A DNA stretch of 42,469 bases from Streptomyces yangpuensis (lineage in GTDB: Bacteria > Actinomycetota > Actinomycetes > Streptomycetales > Streptomycetaceae). The notes below the pieces were generated by a model. It ran no database searches and was not told where the DNA came from. It saw nothing but the letters and a program-made list of their open reading frames with translations. The stretch is from assembly GCF_001005295.1 (NCBI RefSeq), contig NZ_LBMK01000002.1, positions 1,922,425-1,964,893 on the forward strand, given 5' to 3'. Position numbers and translations under genes: made by a program. The stretch's first letter is position 1, and each line of letters starts with the position of its first letter. Positions 1 to 7,492 of the stretch are shown one piece after another.

Positions 1-224
1 AGGCCCTCCTGCAGGCCGACCAGCGCGGTGGCGTGCGTCAGGTTCGGGAAGTACCCGATCCGGACCTCGGACGCCGACAGCTTCTTGCCGTCCGTTGCCG
101 CGACGTTGGTCTTGTCGTCTTCCTTCTTCGCCTCGGAGCCGTAGCCGCAGGCCGTCAGGAGGAGGGGGAGCGTTGCGGTGACGGCGATGGTGCGCAGGCT
201 GATGAGCGGTCTGGCGGCAGACAC
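1..224 (-). CDS. Sulfonate/nitrate-type ABC transporter substrate-binding lipoprotein (N-terminal part, cut by window start)
   Basis: Only the first 74 or so codons are present; the gene runs off the left edge. The GTG start at 222-224 follows an AAAGGA ribosome site 7 nt upstream. The product begins with a lipoprotein signal peptide: an Arg-containing n-region, a hydrophobic core, then the lipobox LLTAC, so the mature protein would be anchored on the outer face of the membrane. The first mature stretch, [19 protein letters not shown], is typical of SsuA/TauA/NrtA-like periplasmic-binding proteins. The sulfur-type leader peptide upstream and the nearby Rrf2 and flavoprotein genes favour an organosulfur or sulfate-ester substrate. 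This is inference; nitrate- or thiamine-precursor-type binding proteins share the fold. Confidence 0.85.
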   Translation of the reverse strand, partial: MSAARPLISLRTIAVTATLPLLLTACGYGSEAKKEDDKTNVAATDGKKLSASEVRIGYFPNLTHATALVGLQEG

Positions 225-521
225 GGAGGTGTCCTTTCACGGGGAGGGTCTTCGGGAAGTGCGGAGCTGTTGGTGCTGCGGAGTTGCGAGGATGCGAAGT
301 CGCTGAAGTGCGCGGTGCGCGGTCGTCGGCACGCGTGTGCCCGTCGCCGGCCGGCCGGACCGTCGTCGTGGGCGGGGAGGCGGGCCAGGTGTCGCGGATG
401 CCGACGGGCGGATGTCGAGCCGCCGTCCATCCCACACAGCGCTCGAAGGTGCTGCGGGCGGCGAGGTCAGCCGAGAGCGTCCATCCGGCTGCACGAAGAG
501 CGGACGGCGAAGCGCACCGGG
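225..521 (-). promoter_or_regulatory. Long transcribed leader between leader peptide and binding-protein gene
   Basis: About 300 bases separate the leader-peptide stop from the lipoprotein start and hold no credible gene. This is where cysteine- or sulfur-responsive attenuation structures would lie if the leader peptide acts as an attenuator. I see GC-rich self-complementary patches but cannot fold them by eye. Confidence 0.4.
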
Positions 522-623
522 TCAGACAGGCTGACAGATGGCGCTGGAGGTTCGGGCCAGATCGATGTGCCGACGGGTGGTGAGACGGGGCAGGAGGAGG
601 CCCGCGTGATGCGGCATGCGCAT
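522..623 (-). CDS. 33-aa cysteine-type leader peptide
   Basis: A short reading frame starts at ATG 621-623 (or the in-frame ATG at 615-617) and stops at 522-524, preceded by GGGGTGAGGTG. It encodes LTTRRHIDLARTSSAICQ near its C-terminus, ending in PV. The pattern of an Arg/His-rich 'RRHIDL' core followed by a Cys close to the stop is the one seen in small actinobacterial 'putative leader peptides' placed upstream of sulfur assimilation and uptake operons. It lies about 300 nt upstream of the substrate-binding lipoprotein gene on the same strand. Ribosome stalling at the Cys codon when cysteine is low is the likely role; this is inference from the family. It is too short to appear in usual gene calls. 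Confidence 0.8.
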   Translation of the reverse strand: MRMPHHAGLLLPRLTTRRHIDLARTSSAICQPV

Positions 624-652
624 GGTCACCTCACCCCTGAATCCCTAGTTTT

Positions 653-669
653 CCTACCTGGCTGATAGG
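653..669. promoter_or_regulatory. Inverted repeat CCTACC-N5-GATAGG, probable sulfur-regulator operator
   Basis: The 17-bp element has 6-bp arms with one mismatch and sits about 30 bp upstream of the leader-peptide ATG, at a promoter position. A perfect version occurs at 2699-2719 upstream of the flavoprotein gene. The Rrf2 regulator encoded between the two sites is the obvious candidate binder, but this is untested. Confidence 0.55.
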
Positions 670-790
670 CATCTTGGCAGAACGGCGTCACTCACCCCAA
701 GGGGTGGCTCATATGCTGGACGCGCGAGTCTCACATAACGAGAAACCGCAGGTGGGGAGGGGTGATGGGTGGTTCGATGGAAGGCCCGAC

Positions 791-1249
791 TCAGGGGTTG
801 GTCCAGGCATCCGGAACGTCGGCGAGCGCGGACACGTCGGTCGGCAGGTCGGATGTCGCCACATCGGCGATGGTTACACCGTCGAGGATCTCGCGGACGT
901 TGGACCGCAGGGCGATCCACAGGGGGAGCAGCGACTCGGCGGGACCGGTGTAGGAGAGGTCCGGGGGACGGACCCCGCGTACCGAGACCAGCGGTCCGTC
1001 CACGACGCGGATGACGTCCGCGATGCTGATCGACGTGGCGGGCTTGGCCAGCCGGTAGCCGCCGTTGCCGCCCCGCTGGCTGAGGACGAGGCCGCCCCGG
1101 CGCATGTCGTTGAGGATGCCCTCGAGGAACTTGTGCGGGATGTCCTGGGCGTCGGCGATGGCTTCGGCCTTCATGGGCCCGTCGTCCTGTGACGCTGCGA
1201 GCTGCAGTGCGGCACGTACCGCGTAGTCCGCCCTGGCTGAGATCCGCAT
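791..1249 (-). CDS. Rrf2-family transcriptional regulator
   Basis: The 152-aa product starts at the ATG at 1247-1249 with MRISARADYAVRA, the canonical Rrf2 N-terminus; upstream ATGs in the same frame would add a non-family extension. A winged helix covers about residues 1-60, followed by the family motif RRGGLVLSQRGGNGGY in the wing. I do not see the three clustered cysteines of IscR/NsrR iron-sulfur sensors, so it resembles the CymR-like, cluster-free branch. It lies between a sulfur-type leader/uptake operon and a sulfur-type flavoprotein, all on the minus strand. The likely role is control of sulfur uptake genes through the CCTAYC-N5-GATAGG sites; this assignment is inference. Confidence 0.85.
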   Translation of the reverse strand: MRISARADYAVRAALQLAASQDDGPMKAEAIADAQDIPHKFLEGILNDMRRGGLVLSQRGGNGGYRLAKPATSISIADVIRVVDGPLVSVRGVRPPDLSYTGPAESLLPLWIALRSNVREILDGVTIADVATSDLPTDVSALADVPDAWTNP

Positions 1250-1394
1250 GCGCACATTATCCCGCATGGCTTCGGCCCGCGTCGTGCGGGTGGGCGCCGG
1301 ACCACCGGGCGGACGCGGTACCCGGCGGTCACGGCGCTCGCGGTGGCGCAGGGGCGCACAGCGGCTCGGCCGCAGGCCCCCGCCCATCGGTCCG

Positions 1395-2594
1395 TCAGCG
1401 GAAGGCGGCCGCCACCGCGCGGTGCGAGCCGTTGAGGTAGTGCTCGCCGATGGAGCGCAGGCGGTGCGCGACGGGCCGGTGGGCCGTCAGGACGCGCGCG
1501 TTGCGCCAGAAGCGGTCCAGGCCGGGGGCGTCGGCGAGCTCCAGCACCCGCGCGGTGATGTGCAGGGCGGCGCGCGAGGCCACCGTCTCGGCCGTGGCCA
1601 CCAGCGCGGCGACCCCCGCGGGCTCCTCGGCGTCGAGATGCGTGCCTACGCCGAGCGCCTGCGCCATCGTCTCGGTGGCCCGGTCGACCACGGCCATGGC
1701 CGTGTGGGCGGCGGAGGCGAGCTCCCCATAGGTCAGCAGCAGGTCCGGGTCCTCACCGGGCAGCCGGTACGCGCGGCCGCCCCTGCTGAGGTCGCGCGCT
1801 TCGGTGAGCGCGCCCTCGACGATGCCGAGGACGACGTGGCACAGGGCGAGCCGGAGGGCCGGCTCGGCCAGCGCGGTGAAAGGCGCGGTGGACTCCTCGT
1901 CGTGCGGGCGGCGGCCCAGCACCTGGCCGGGCGTGACGGTGACGCGGTCCAGGACGACCTCGCCCGCGCCGGCGACGCGCTGCCCGAGGCGGTCGTGCGC
2001 GGCCTCGACGGTCACGCCCCGCGCGCGGGGCGAGAGCCGCACGACCAGGATGTCACCGGTCACGGCGCAGACGGCGTCCAGCACGATCTGGTCGGCGACG
2101 GCCACCGCCGTGTCGACGGCCCGGCGTCCGTCCAGTACGTAACCGGTGTTGCGGGGCCTCAGGGTGAGGTCCGCCCCGTCGTCGCCGTTCTCGGTGGGTG
2201 CGGGTGAGGGGGCGGGCGCGCGGACCGCCCCGGTCCACAGCCACTGTTCGCGCACCGACGCCTCCTCAAGTGCGTTCGCCTGGTGCTGACTTGCGTAGAA
2301 GCGGCCGCTCCAGGTGTGGACGTAATGACGCGCGAGGACGTCCCCGACGGAGCTGTCCGCCGCGGCGACCTCACGTATGACGGCGCATCCGGTACGCCAG
2401 TCCGTGCCGCGGCCGGGCGAGGGCGGGGTGAGGGCCGCGAGCAGCCCGGCCTCGCGCAGCCGGGTCCGTTCGTCGGTCGGCGGCCGGCCTGCCTGCTCAC
2501 GTACGAGGGCGTCCGCGGCGAGGTCGTCCGCCACGTCGCGGGCGGTACGCAGGAGCGCGCGGGGCTCGTCGGCGGACCGGTCGGCGGTGATCAT
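1395..2594 (-). CDS. Acyl-CoA-dehydrogenase-fold flavoprotein (SfnB/DszC-like sulfur acquisition oxidoreductase)
   Basis: The 399-aa product starts at ATG 2592-2594, preceded by GGAG. It has the three-part layout of the acyl-CoA dehydrogenase superfamily: an N-terminal helical domain with REAGLLAAL and AAADSSVGDVLARH, a central beta domain, and a C-terminal helical domain ending in LNGSHRAVAAAFR. The last pattern resembles the C-terminus of DszC/SfnB-type reduced-flavin monooxygenases rather than true acyl-CoA dehydrogenases, and I do not see the usual catalytic-Glu context. Such enzymes use FMNH2 from a partner reductase to open organosulfur compounds. The sulfur leader peptide, Rrf2 regulator and shared operator support this. 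The exact substrate cannot be read from the sequence. Confidence 0.75.
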   Translation of the reverse strand: MITADRSADEPRALLRTARDVADDLAADALVREQAGRPPTDERTRLREAGLLAALTPPSPGRGTDWRTGCAVIREVAAADSSVGDVLARHYVHTWSGRFYASQHQANALEEASVREQWLWTGAVRAPAPSPAPTENGDDGADLTLRPRNTGYVLDGRRAVDTAVAVADQIVLDAVCAVTGDILVVRLSPRARGVTVEAAHDRLGQRVAGAGEVVLDRVTVTPGQVLGRRPHDEESTAPFTALAEPALRLALCHVVLGIVEGALTEARDLSRGGRAYRLPGEDPDLLLTYGELASAAHTAMAVVDRATETMAQALGVGTHLDAEEPAGVAALVATAETVASRAALHITARVLELADAPGLDRFWRNARVLTAHRPVAHRLRSIGEHYLNGSHRAVAAAFR

Positions 2595-2698
2595 GCGGGC
2601 TGCTCCGGGGCGTTGTCGGGTGGCCGCGGCCGGTTGCCGGGCGATGTGTGGAACGCGGGAGACCGGGCTGGCGCCGCACGGCGAACGCAATCCCACGT

Positions 2699-2719
2699 TC
2701 CCTATCGGATTGATAGGGA
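2699..2719. promoter_or_regulatory. Perfect 8-bp-arm inverted repeat TCCCTATC-N5-GATAGGGA
   Basis: The palindrome lies about 105 bp upstream of the flavoprotein start, embedded in its probable promoter. The core CCTATC-N5-GATAGG matches the element at 653-669, and the flanking GAA after the right arm (read on the minus strand) is also shared. It is a strong candidate operator for the local Rrf2 regulator. Confidence 0.65.
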
Positions 2720-2816
2720 TACTCGCCGAAGGCCGTCCTCTCGACAAGGTGGCGCCCGTATGGTGGACAGGGTCGTCTCGGGAGAAGAGACGCGCTGGTC
2801 GGGTCCTGTCGTGGGG

Positions 2817-3167
2817 TCAGGCCGGCGGCTGTTCGACCGTGCTGGTGCCGCTGCCCTCCTGGGATTCCCAGGTCCAGCTCTCCTCCATGCGCAGGCGGCC
2901 GTCGGGGAGTTCGGTCACGACTGAGGTGCAGTGCCCGGAGGCGGTGGTGCCGTCGAGGCGGAGCTGGACGTACCGGAAGTCGACGGTGTCCTTCGCCCGC
3001 GTGCCGATCAGGTGCCCCTTGACCACGTCTCCGCCCTGGTAGTCGGCCCAGACGAGGCCGTCGCGTTCGTGGTACTCGAACCGGGTCAGGCGCCCGACCT
3101 GACCGGGGGCCTGGTCGGCCACGGGCACGAAGACGAGGCCGTCGAGCGAGCGAGTCGTGCGGGTCAT
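2817..3167 (-). CDS. Small beta-rich protein of the type often labelled 'N-acetylglutamate synthase'
   Basis: The 116-aa product starts with MTRTTRSLDGLVFVPV. It contains the alternating pattern FEYHERDGLVWADYQGGDVVKGHLIG, then DFRYVQLRLDG and a C-terminal MEESWTW. This arrangement is common in small lipocalin-like proteins that databases often mislabel as N-acetylglutamate synthase; there is no acetyltransferase fold here. No signal peptide or membrane segment is seen. GGAG lies 6-7 nt upstream of the start. It faces away from the next gene, at 3323. Function is unknown. Confidence 0.7.
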   Translation of the reverse strand: MTRTTRSLDGLVFVPVADQAPGQVGRLTRFEYHERDGLVWADYQGGDVVKGHLIGTRAKDTVDFRYVQLRLDGTTASGHCTSVVTELPDGRLRMEESWTWESQEGSGTSTVEQPPA

Positions 3168-3322
3168 GGAGGACTCCTGGAGGAGGGCCGTCCCGGGCCC
3201 GGGCCGGGACCGCAGGGCTGGGACGGCAAGGGAGGGACCGGAGATGAAACAGGCCGGTACGGGTAGGCGGGAGGGTGAGCGAGGGGCCGGAACGGGCCGG
3301 TGACGGAAGGCGAACCAAAGCT

Positions 3323-3646
3323 ATGACGCATGACACCGAGACCGCGACGAACGAACCGCACGAGCCGACCCCAGAGGAGCGCGCGGCCCGCGACAGGGTA
3401 CGTCGACGGGCCACGGGCATGACGCACCACCAGACCGCGGAGGAACTGGAGGCCGCACAGGACGCGGTGGAGCGATCCGCGGGCGACCTGGCCGCGGCGG
3501 ACTCGGGCACCCGCGCCGAGGTGGCCGAATGGCGACGCATCACCGACCTGCTCTTCGACCACGGAGGCCCGTACGCGACGGAGACCGACGCCTACGTCCA
3601 GGGCCAGCTCACCGCCCGCAGGAACCGCCGGGCCGCAACCTCCTGA
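3323..3646 (+). CDS. Small acidic hypothetical protein
   Basis: The 107-aa product starts at ATG 3323 (MTHDTETATNEPHEPTPEERAA). A GTG at 3275 would extend it by 16 residues and cannot be excluded. The sequence is highly charged and predicted helical (AEELEAAQDAVERSAGDLAAADS), with no membrane segment. Codon use is normal for the window. It lies divergent from the gene at 2817-3167 across a 155-bp gap. I recognise no function. Confidence 0.65.
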   Translation: MTHDTETATNEPHEPTPEERAARDRVRRRATGMTHHQTAEELEAAQDAVERSAGDLAAADSGTRAEVAEWRRITDLLFDHGGPYATETDAYVQGQLTARRNRRAATS

Positions 3647-3831
3647 ACCGGTCGGACGGTCGCGGCCTCCTCAGCCCGGTCGGGCGGTGCCACCACCGAT
3701 GCCGCCGCGAGGTCCTGGGCCGCCTCCCAGTGCGCGCGGTTGAGGTCCTGGGCTGCCCGCGCGGCGTGCGTGTGCGACGCCGTCCGGGGCGTCCGGGGCG
3801 TCGGGGAGGGGCGGGGGATCACACGCAGCAT
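3592..3831 (-). CDS. Possible small hypothetical protein
   Basis: A 79-aa frame with strongly GC-ending codons overlaps the 3' end of the convergent gene at 3323-3646 by 55 bases. It contains a helical, alanine-rich stretch (AQDLNRAHWEAAQDLAAAS) and a Pro-rich N-terminus. No good ribosome site is visible, but a perfect AT-rich palindrome at 3861-3880 lies just upstream and could be its operator. It could equally be chance. Confidence 0.3.
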   Translation of the reverse strand: MLRVIPRPSPTPRTPRTASHTHAARAAQDLNRAHWEAAQDLAAASVVAPPDRAEEAATVRPVQEVAARRFLRAVSWPWT

Positions 3832-3860
3832 TCCCAGCGAACGGCCGCCCGACAGACGTC

Positions 3861-3880
3861 AACGGAAAACATTTTCCGTT
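3861..3880. promoter_or_regulatory. Perfect 20-bp AT-rich palindrome (9-bp arms AACGGAAAA / TTTTCCGTT)
   Basis: The arms are separated by CA. An AT-rich perfect palindrome in DNA this GC-rich is unlikely to be accidental and resembles a dimeric regulator site. It sits 30 bp upstream of the possible minus-strand gene at 3592-3831 and near no other start. The binder is unknown; the spacing differs from the Zur box, which has 7-1-7 geometry. Confidence 0.5.
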
Positions 3881-3974
3881 CCGGCCGTGCGCCAGTCGTG
3901 TACCGGCCATGTTGTCGGGGCAGGGGCCGGGCGAGCCCGGCGCCGGGGGATACGGGAGGGAGGGGGGAGCGGGA

Positions 3975-4011
3975 GAGGGCCGGGACCGTCGGTGTGACGG
4001 TCCCGGCCCTC
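3975..4011. terminator. Strong hairpin terminator, 16-bp stem
   Basis: Arms at 3975-3990 and 3996-4011 are perfectly complementary around a GGTGT loop. The hairpin lies downstream of the minus-strand CsbD-like gene and would end its transcript. Confidence 0.75.
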
Positions 4012-4094
4012 CTCAGCCGGTTCGCGCGGCGCACCGGCGCAGCGTGGCGCCAGTGCAGCGGTGCGTCGGTGCAACGGGTGCGCCGGCGCAGCGG

Positions 4095-4274
4095 TCAGGA
4101 CCTGTGCATGCCCTTCTTGGTCCGGTCCGCGGCCTCCGAGGCCATCTCCTCGGCCTTGCCGGTCATCCGCTCGGCGCTGCCTTCCGCCTGCATGCGCTTG
4201 TCGTCCATCGCGTCGCCGGCGGTCTCCTTGAGCTTGCCCTTGACCTGCTTGGCCTTGCCCTTTGCCTTGCTCAT
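4095..4274 (-). CDS. CsbD family stress protein
   Basis: The 59-aa product starts MSKAKGKAKQVKGKLKETAG at ATG 4272-4274, with AAGGAG 9 nt upstream. An in-frame ATG further upstream is ignored because the family begins at this Met. The protein is Lys/Glu-rich, very hydrophilic and helical, with the CsbD signature KAKQ.KGK.KE.AGDA. CsbD proteins are small general-stress proteins, controlled by sigma-B-like factors in other Gram-positives; their biochemical role is unknown. It is followed by a strong hairpin terminator. Confidence 0.9.
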   Translation of the reverse strand: MSKAKGKAKQVKGKLKETAGDAMDDKRMQAEGSAERMTGKAEEMASEAADRTKKGMHRS

Positions 4275-4369
4275 GACGAAGTGCTCCTTGCCTGTGGGGG
4301 AATGCACTGCCCACCATGCGTCCGCCGCGGGTGACCCGCAACGCGCACTGGACCGTCCGGCTCGTCTCC

Positions 4370-4555
4370 CTAGTCGGGCGGCTCGGTCACCGTCGGCCGT
4401 TTGCCGGAAGACGGTGGGCGGGGTACGGGACGGGGGCGCGGTTCACCCGGCCGGGGTGCGCGCTGCGCGTGCGCGGGATCCCGCGGGGTCGGGTCGGGCT
4501 TCCTGGGCGTGGGCCCGGAGCCCTCGGGTTCCTCTTCGGATACCTTCCGGTCCAT
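4370..4555 (-). CDS. Proline-rich 61-aa hypothetical protein
   Basis: The product is Pro/Arg-rich and probably disordered (PTPRKPDPTPRDPA). A GAGGTG lies close upstream of the ATG at 4553-4555. Small disordered proteins of this kind are frequent in Streptomyces, but nothing proves translation here. Confidence 0.4.
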   Translation of the reverse strand: MDRKVSEEEPEGSGPTPRKPDPTPRDPAHAQRAPRPGEPRPRPVPRPPSSGKRPTVTEPPD

Positions 4556-4763
4556 ACACCTCTCACCTCACTGTCCGTGTCCTCCAGAGCGGTGCCGCGC
4601 CGTCGGCGCGCTCCTGCGTCTGCCCTGCCGAACGCGTTCCAATCCGTTGCGGTGGATCGCGTACAAGCACAGATAAGCGCGGTTTTCGCGGGCACACGCC
4701 GTCTGAAGCGCCACGGCGGAACCAACCCTTCCGCCGACACTCCAACACGAGAATGAGGTACTC

Positions 4764-4919
4764 ATGATTGCCGTCGGGTTGATCCTGCTGCTCATCGGAT
4801 TTCTGACCGGGGTCTCCGTCCTGTGGACCCTCGGAGTCATCCTGCTCGTGGTGGGCGCGGCGCTGTGGATCATGGGATCGGTCGGGCACGCGGTCGGTGG
4901 CCGGCGCCACTACTGGTAG
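4764..4919 (+). CDS. DUF6131-like small membrane protein
   Basis: The 51-aa product starts MIAVGLILLLIGFLTG and ends VGGRRHYW. It consists of two closely spaced hydrophobic segments (about residues 2-16 and 20-38) and a short basic-aromatic tail. This matches the small actinobacterial DUF6131 proteins as I know them. The ribosome site GAGG lies upstream. It is monocistronic, with a strong hairpin following at 4940-4971. Function is unknown; a membrane location is likely. Confidence 0.8.
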   Translation: MIAVGLILLLIGFLTGVSVLWTLGVILLVVGAALWIMGSVGHAVGGRRHYW

Positions 4920-4939
4920 TCCGGGACGTGGCCGAATCG

Positions 4940-4971
4940 GGCCTGCCCGGTTGATCACGACCGGGCAGGCC
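4940..4971. terminator. Hairpin terminator, 12-bp stem
   Basis: GGCCTGCCCGGT and its exact complement flank the loop TGATCACG. It lies 20 bp after the DUF6131-like stop codon and faces the convergent small gene at 5033-5146. Confidence 0.75.
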
Positions 4972-5032
4972 TCGGCCTGTCGAGGGCCCCGGCCCGCTTC
5001 GCCGAGCACGGCGTCCACGCCGCTATGAGCCG

Positions 5033-5146
5033 TTACCGGCCGTCCCGGGCAAGGTTGTAGACCAGGATCAGGATCGCCGCCGCCATCACGGCCAGGTGGA
5101 CCCAGACCGGCGCGTTCGCAACGCTCGCACCCAAGCTCGTATTCAT
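5033..5146 (-). CDS. 37-aa single-pass membrane protein
   Basis: The ATG at 5144-5146 follows GGAGG at an 8-nt spacing. The product has a short polar N-terminus, one hydrophobic segment (VWVHLAVMAAAILILVYNL, about residues 14-32) and a charged end ARDGR. The ribosome site and clear transmembrane helix make it credible although it is very short. Function is unknown. Confidence 0.6.
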   Translation of the reverse strand: MNTSLGASVANAPVWVHLAVMAAAILILVYNLARDGR

Positions 5147-5445
5147 CGCAGGGCCCTCCGTTCCCGGAAGGCGCCGAACTGCGGTAACCGTGTTTGATTC
5201 GGTGTCTCCATGTAGCGCACCTGCCCGCGCCGGGCCCGACAACGCACCGCGGGCCCGGATTGTCGCCGGGGCCGTCGAGCGGGTCCACCCTGGGGACTGG
5301 GCCCTGTCGGCGAAGTCCCGCCTGGCCCGCGACGCCCGGCACGCACCTCGCCGCGTTGTCGGGGCGCCCAAGTACGTCCGGTACTCGGGCGCTTGAGCGA
5401 GACCTACCACCCGGTAACGGCGTCGCCGAGGGCGATCTCCCCGGA

Positions 5446-5690
5446 ATGGGACACCATGACGGCCGCGAACGCGACGTCCTGCGCCTCGTGGCCACCGGAG
5501 CCGCCCACACGGACATCGCCCGGCGGCTCTTCCCCGGCGAAGCCACCGTGAAGAGCCACCTCAACCGCGCCATGGCCGAGTCCGGCCTCTCCGGCAGCGT
5601 CCAGGTCGTCGTCTTCGCGTACGAGGCCGCCCTCGTGACGCCGTCCGGCGCGGCGGCCCGACCGCCCTGCCGGACACCCCGCAGACCCGG
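5446..5690 (+). pseudogene. Remnant of a NarL/LuxR-type response regulator (HTH only)
   Basis: The frame encodes GRERDVLRLVATGAAHTDIA, then LFPGEATVKSHLNR and VQVVVFAYEAALV, which is a recognisable GerE/LuxR helix-turn-helix with its normal C-terminal tail. The receiver domain that should precede it is absent: upstream sequence in all frames is unrelated. The frame runs on into the 3' end of the MFS gene on the other strand. It is probably the end of a deleted two-component regulator. Confidence 0.6.
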
Positions 5691-5693
5691 TGG

Positions 5694-7079
5694 TCATGGC
5701 CGACGCCCCGTCGGCGCCACCAGCCGGTGGCGTACGGCCATGACCGCCAGCGCCCCCGCGGCGATCACCACCCCGCCCAGGCGCAGGATCACGTCGTAGG
5801 CCTCCTCGGGCGGCCGCTGCGGGGTCATGGCAGAGATCGCCGCCGCCGTCCCCGCCAGGGCGATCGCACCCAGCGTGACCAGGAACGTCAGCAGTACGCC
5901 CGATGCCTCGCCCGCCCTGGCCGGTGCGACGACCTGCTGCGTGGCCACACTGGAGTAGGTCCAGCCCAGCCCCAGACCGAGGCCGCACCACGCGAACACC
6001 GGCACGTACAGCCACCACGCGTCCACCCCGGCCAGCACGAACATCCCCGTACCCGCGAGGGCCCCGGCCAGCGCCATCACCGCGGTCGGCCGCATGCGCC
6101 GGGCCAGCCGCACACCGAGCGGCCCGCTGACCGCCACCAGCAGAGCCGGGGCCAGGAACACCGTGCCCGCCAGGAGCGGCGAGAGCCCGCGTACGCCCTG
6201 GAGGTAGAGCGTGGCGAGGAAGACGGTGACGCCATAGCCCATGTTCGTGAGCGAGCCCATCCCGGTGACCAGGACGTACGGGACGTTGCGGAACAGCCGC
6301 AGATCGACCAGCGGGTGCCGGGCGCGCCGCTCCCGTACGAAGAACAGCGCACCCGCCCCCACGGCCACCGCGAAGCAGGCGAGGGTACGGGCGCTCTCCC
6401 AGCCCCAGGCGTCCCCGCGCTCCACGGCCAGCGTCAGGGTCGCCAGCGAGCACACGATCAGGGCGCAGCCGAGGAGGTCGAGCTGGCGCGGCGCCGACGT
6501 GTCGCGCGAGTCCGGTACGTACACGAGCGCTATCAGCAGCGAGACCAGGCTCAGCGGTGCCATCAGCCAGAAGATCCAGCGCCAGCCGGGCCCCTCGGTG
6601 AGCCCTCCGCCCACGAAGGGACCGAGCGCGGTCCCGATGTTCGCGACGCCGAACACCGCGCCCAGGGCCCGGGCCCGGGTCTGCTCGGGAAAGGTGTTCG
6701 TGATCACGGACACGGACACCGGGAAGACGAACGCCGCGCCCACACCCTGCGCGACCCGTGCCGCCACCAGAGGTCCGAGCCCGGGAGCCAGCGCGCAGCC
6801 CACGGAACCGGCGGCGAACAGAGCCGTCCCGGCCAGCAGCGTGCCCCGGCGACCGAAGACGTCCCCCACCCGGCCGCCGACGATGAAGAAGCAGCCGATG
6901 GCGAGCATGTACGCGGACAGGGTCCACTGCGCGGCCGAAGCCGTGATGCCGAGCTCCGCCGCGATGCCGGGAAGGGCGAGGTTGAGCGCGAAGAAGTCGA
7001 GCTGGATGCAGAACAGGGCCAGGGCGACCGCGACGAAGGCCCCCTTCCGTCGCGCGGCCGGCGAAGACTCAGCGCGCAT
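5694..7079 (-). CDS. MFS drug-efflux transporter (DHA2-like, about 14 membrane segments)
   Basis: The 461-aa product starts MRAESSPAARRKGAF at ATG 7077-7079, with AGAGGAA upstream. The first helix carries the DHA2 pattern LDFFALNLALPGIAAELG. Motif A-like GGRVGDVFGRRG follows TM2, and motif C-like ALGPFVGG is in TM5 (GVANIGTALGPFVGGGL). The length and helix count fit the 14-TM DHA2 proton-coupled exporters, which expel drugs or antibiotics. It stands alone; no linked regulator is visible apart from a LuxR remnant at its 3' end. The substrate is unknown. Confidence 0.9.
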   Translation of the reverse strand: MRAESSPAARRKGAFVAVALALFCIQLDFFALNLALPGIAAELGITASAAQWTLSAYMLAIGCFFIVGGRVGDVFGRRGTLLAGTALFAAGSVGCALAPGLGPLVAARVAQGVGAAFVFPVSVSVITNTFPEQTRARALGAVFGVANIGTALGPFVGGGLTEGPGWRWIFWLMAPLSLVSLLIALVYVPDSRDTSAPRQLDLLGCALIVCSLATLTLAVERGDAWGWESARTLACFAVAVGAGALFFVRERRARHPLVDLRLFRNVPYVLVTGMGSLTNMGYGVTVFLATLYLQGVRGLSPLLAGTVFLAPALLVAVSGPLGVRLARRMRPTAVMALAGALAGTGMFVLAGVDAWWLYVPVFAWCGLGLGLGWTYSSVATQQVVAPARAGEASGVLLTFLVTLGAIALAGTAAAISAMTPQRPPEEAYDVILRLGGVVIAAGALAVMAVRHRLVAPTGRRP

Positions 7080-7492
7080 GAGGGCGGTTCCTCTCGGCCG
7101 ACGAGATCGCGGCTGCACGGCCGACAACGGCCGCACGCACGCCCTCCCCCCATTGTGGGGCGCCCCACGACCGTCCGCAGTTCCGCACGGGGGAGTTCCG
7201 CGGCGCGGGGGTCACACCGACTCGGTGATGGCTGAAGAGCGGGACGGAGCGGCGGCCAAAGATTCGCTCACGCGTCTCCCTAACGCGTCTGCGATGCGGG
7301 TCGGTTGCTGTCAGGGTCGGGCGTTCGTGCCCGGAGAGCACCACCGTTGGAGAGAGGACGTCCATCATGCCTGCCGGACCGTCGCCGTTCGCGCCGCCCG
7401 CACAGCCCGGCCCGCCCGCGCCGCCCACGCCGCCCGTCGTGCGCGCGCCGGGCACCCGGCTCGCCGCCGCCGGCCCCGTCAGCCGCCGTCGG
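7080..7492. other. Gene-free stretch with a truncated proline-rich start
   Basis: This holds the MFS promoter region on the minus strand. On the plus strand an ATG at 7367 with GAGAGGA upstream opens a Pro-rich frame (PPAQPGPPAPPTPPVV) that soon runs antisense into the DUF1772-like gene. This could be the 5' remnant of a lost gene. I see nothing else. Confidence 0.35.

Noticed and set aside
3861..3880. A Zur box
   Set aside because: The arms and 2-nt centre do not match the 7-1-7 TGAAAAT-type Zur site; no zinc genes are adjacent.
5727..7235. A 502-codon plus-strand frame antisense to the MFS transporter
   Set aside because: Charged low-complexity product, no start site, antisense to a strong family match.
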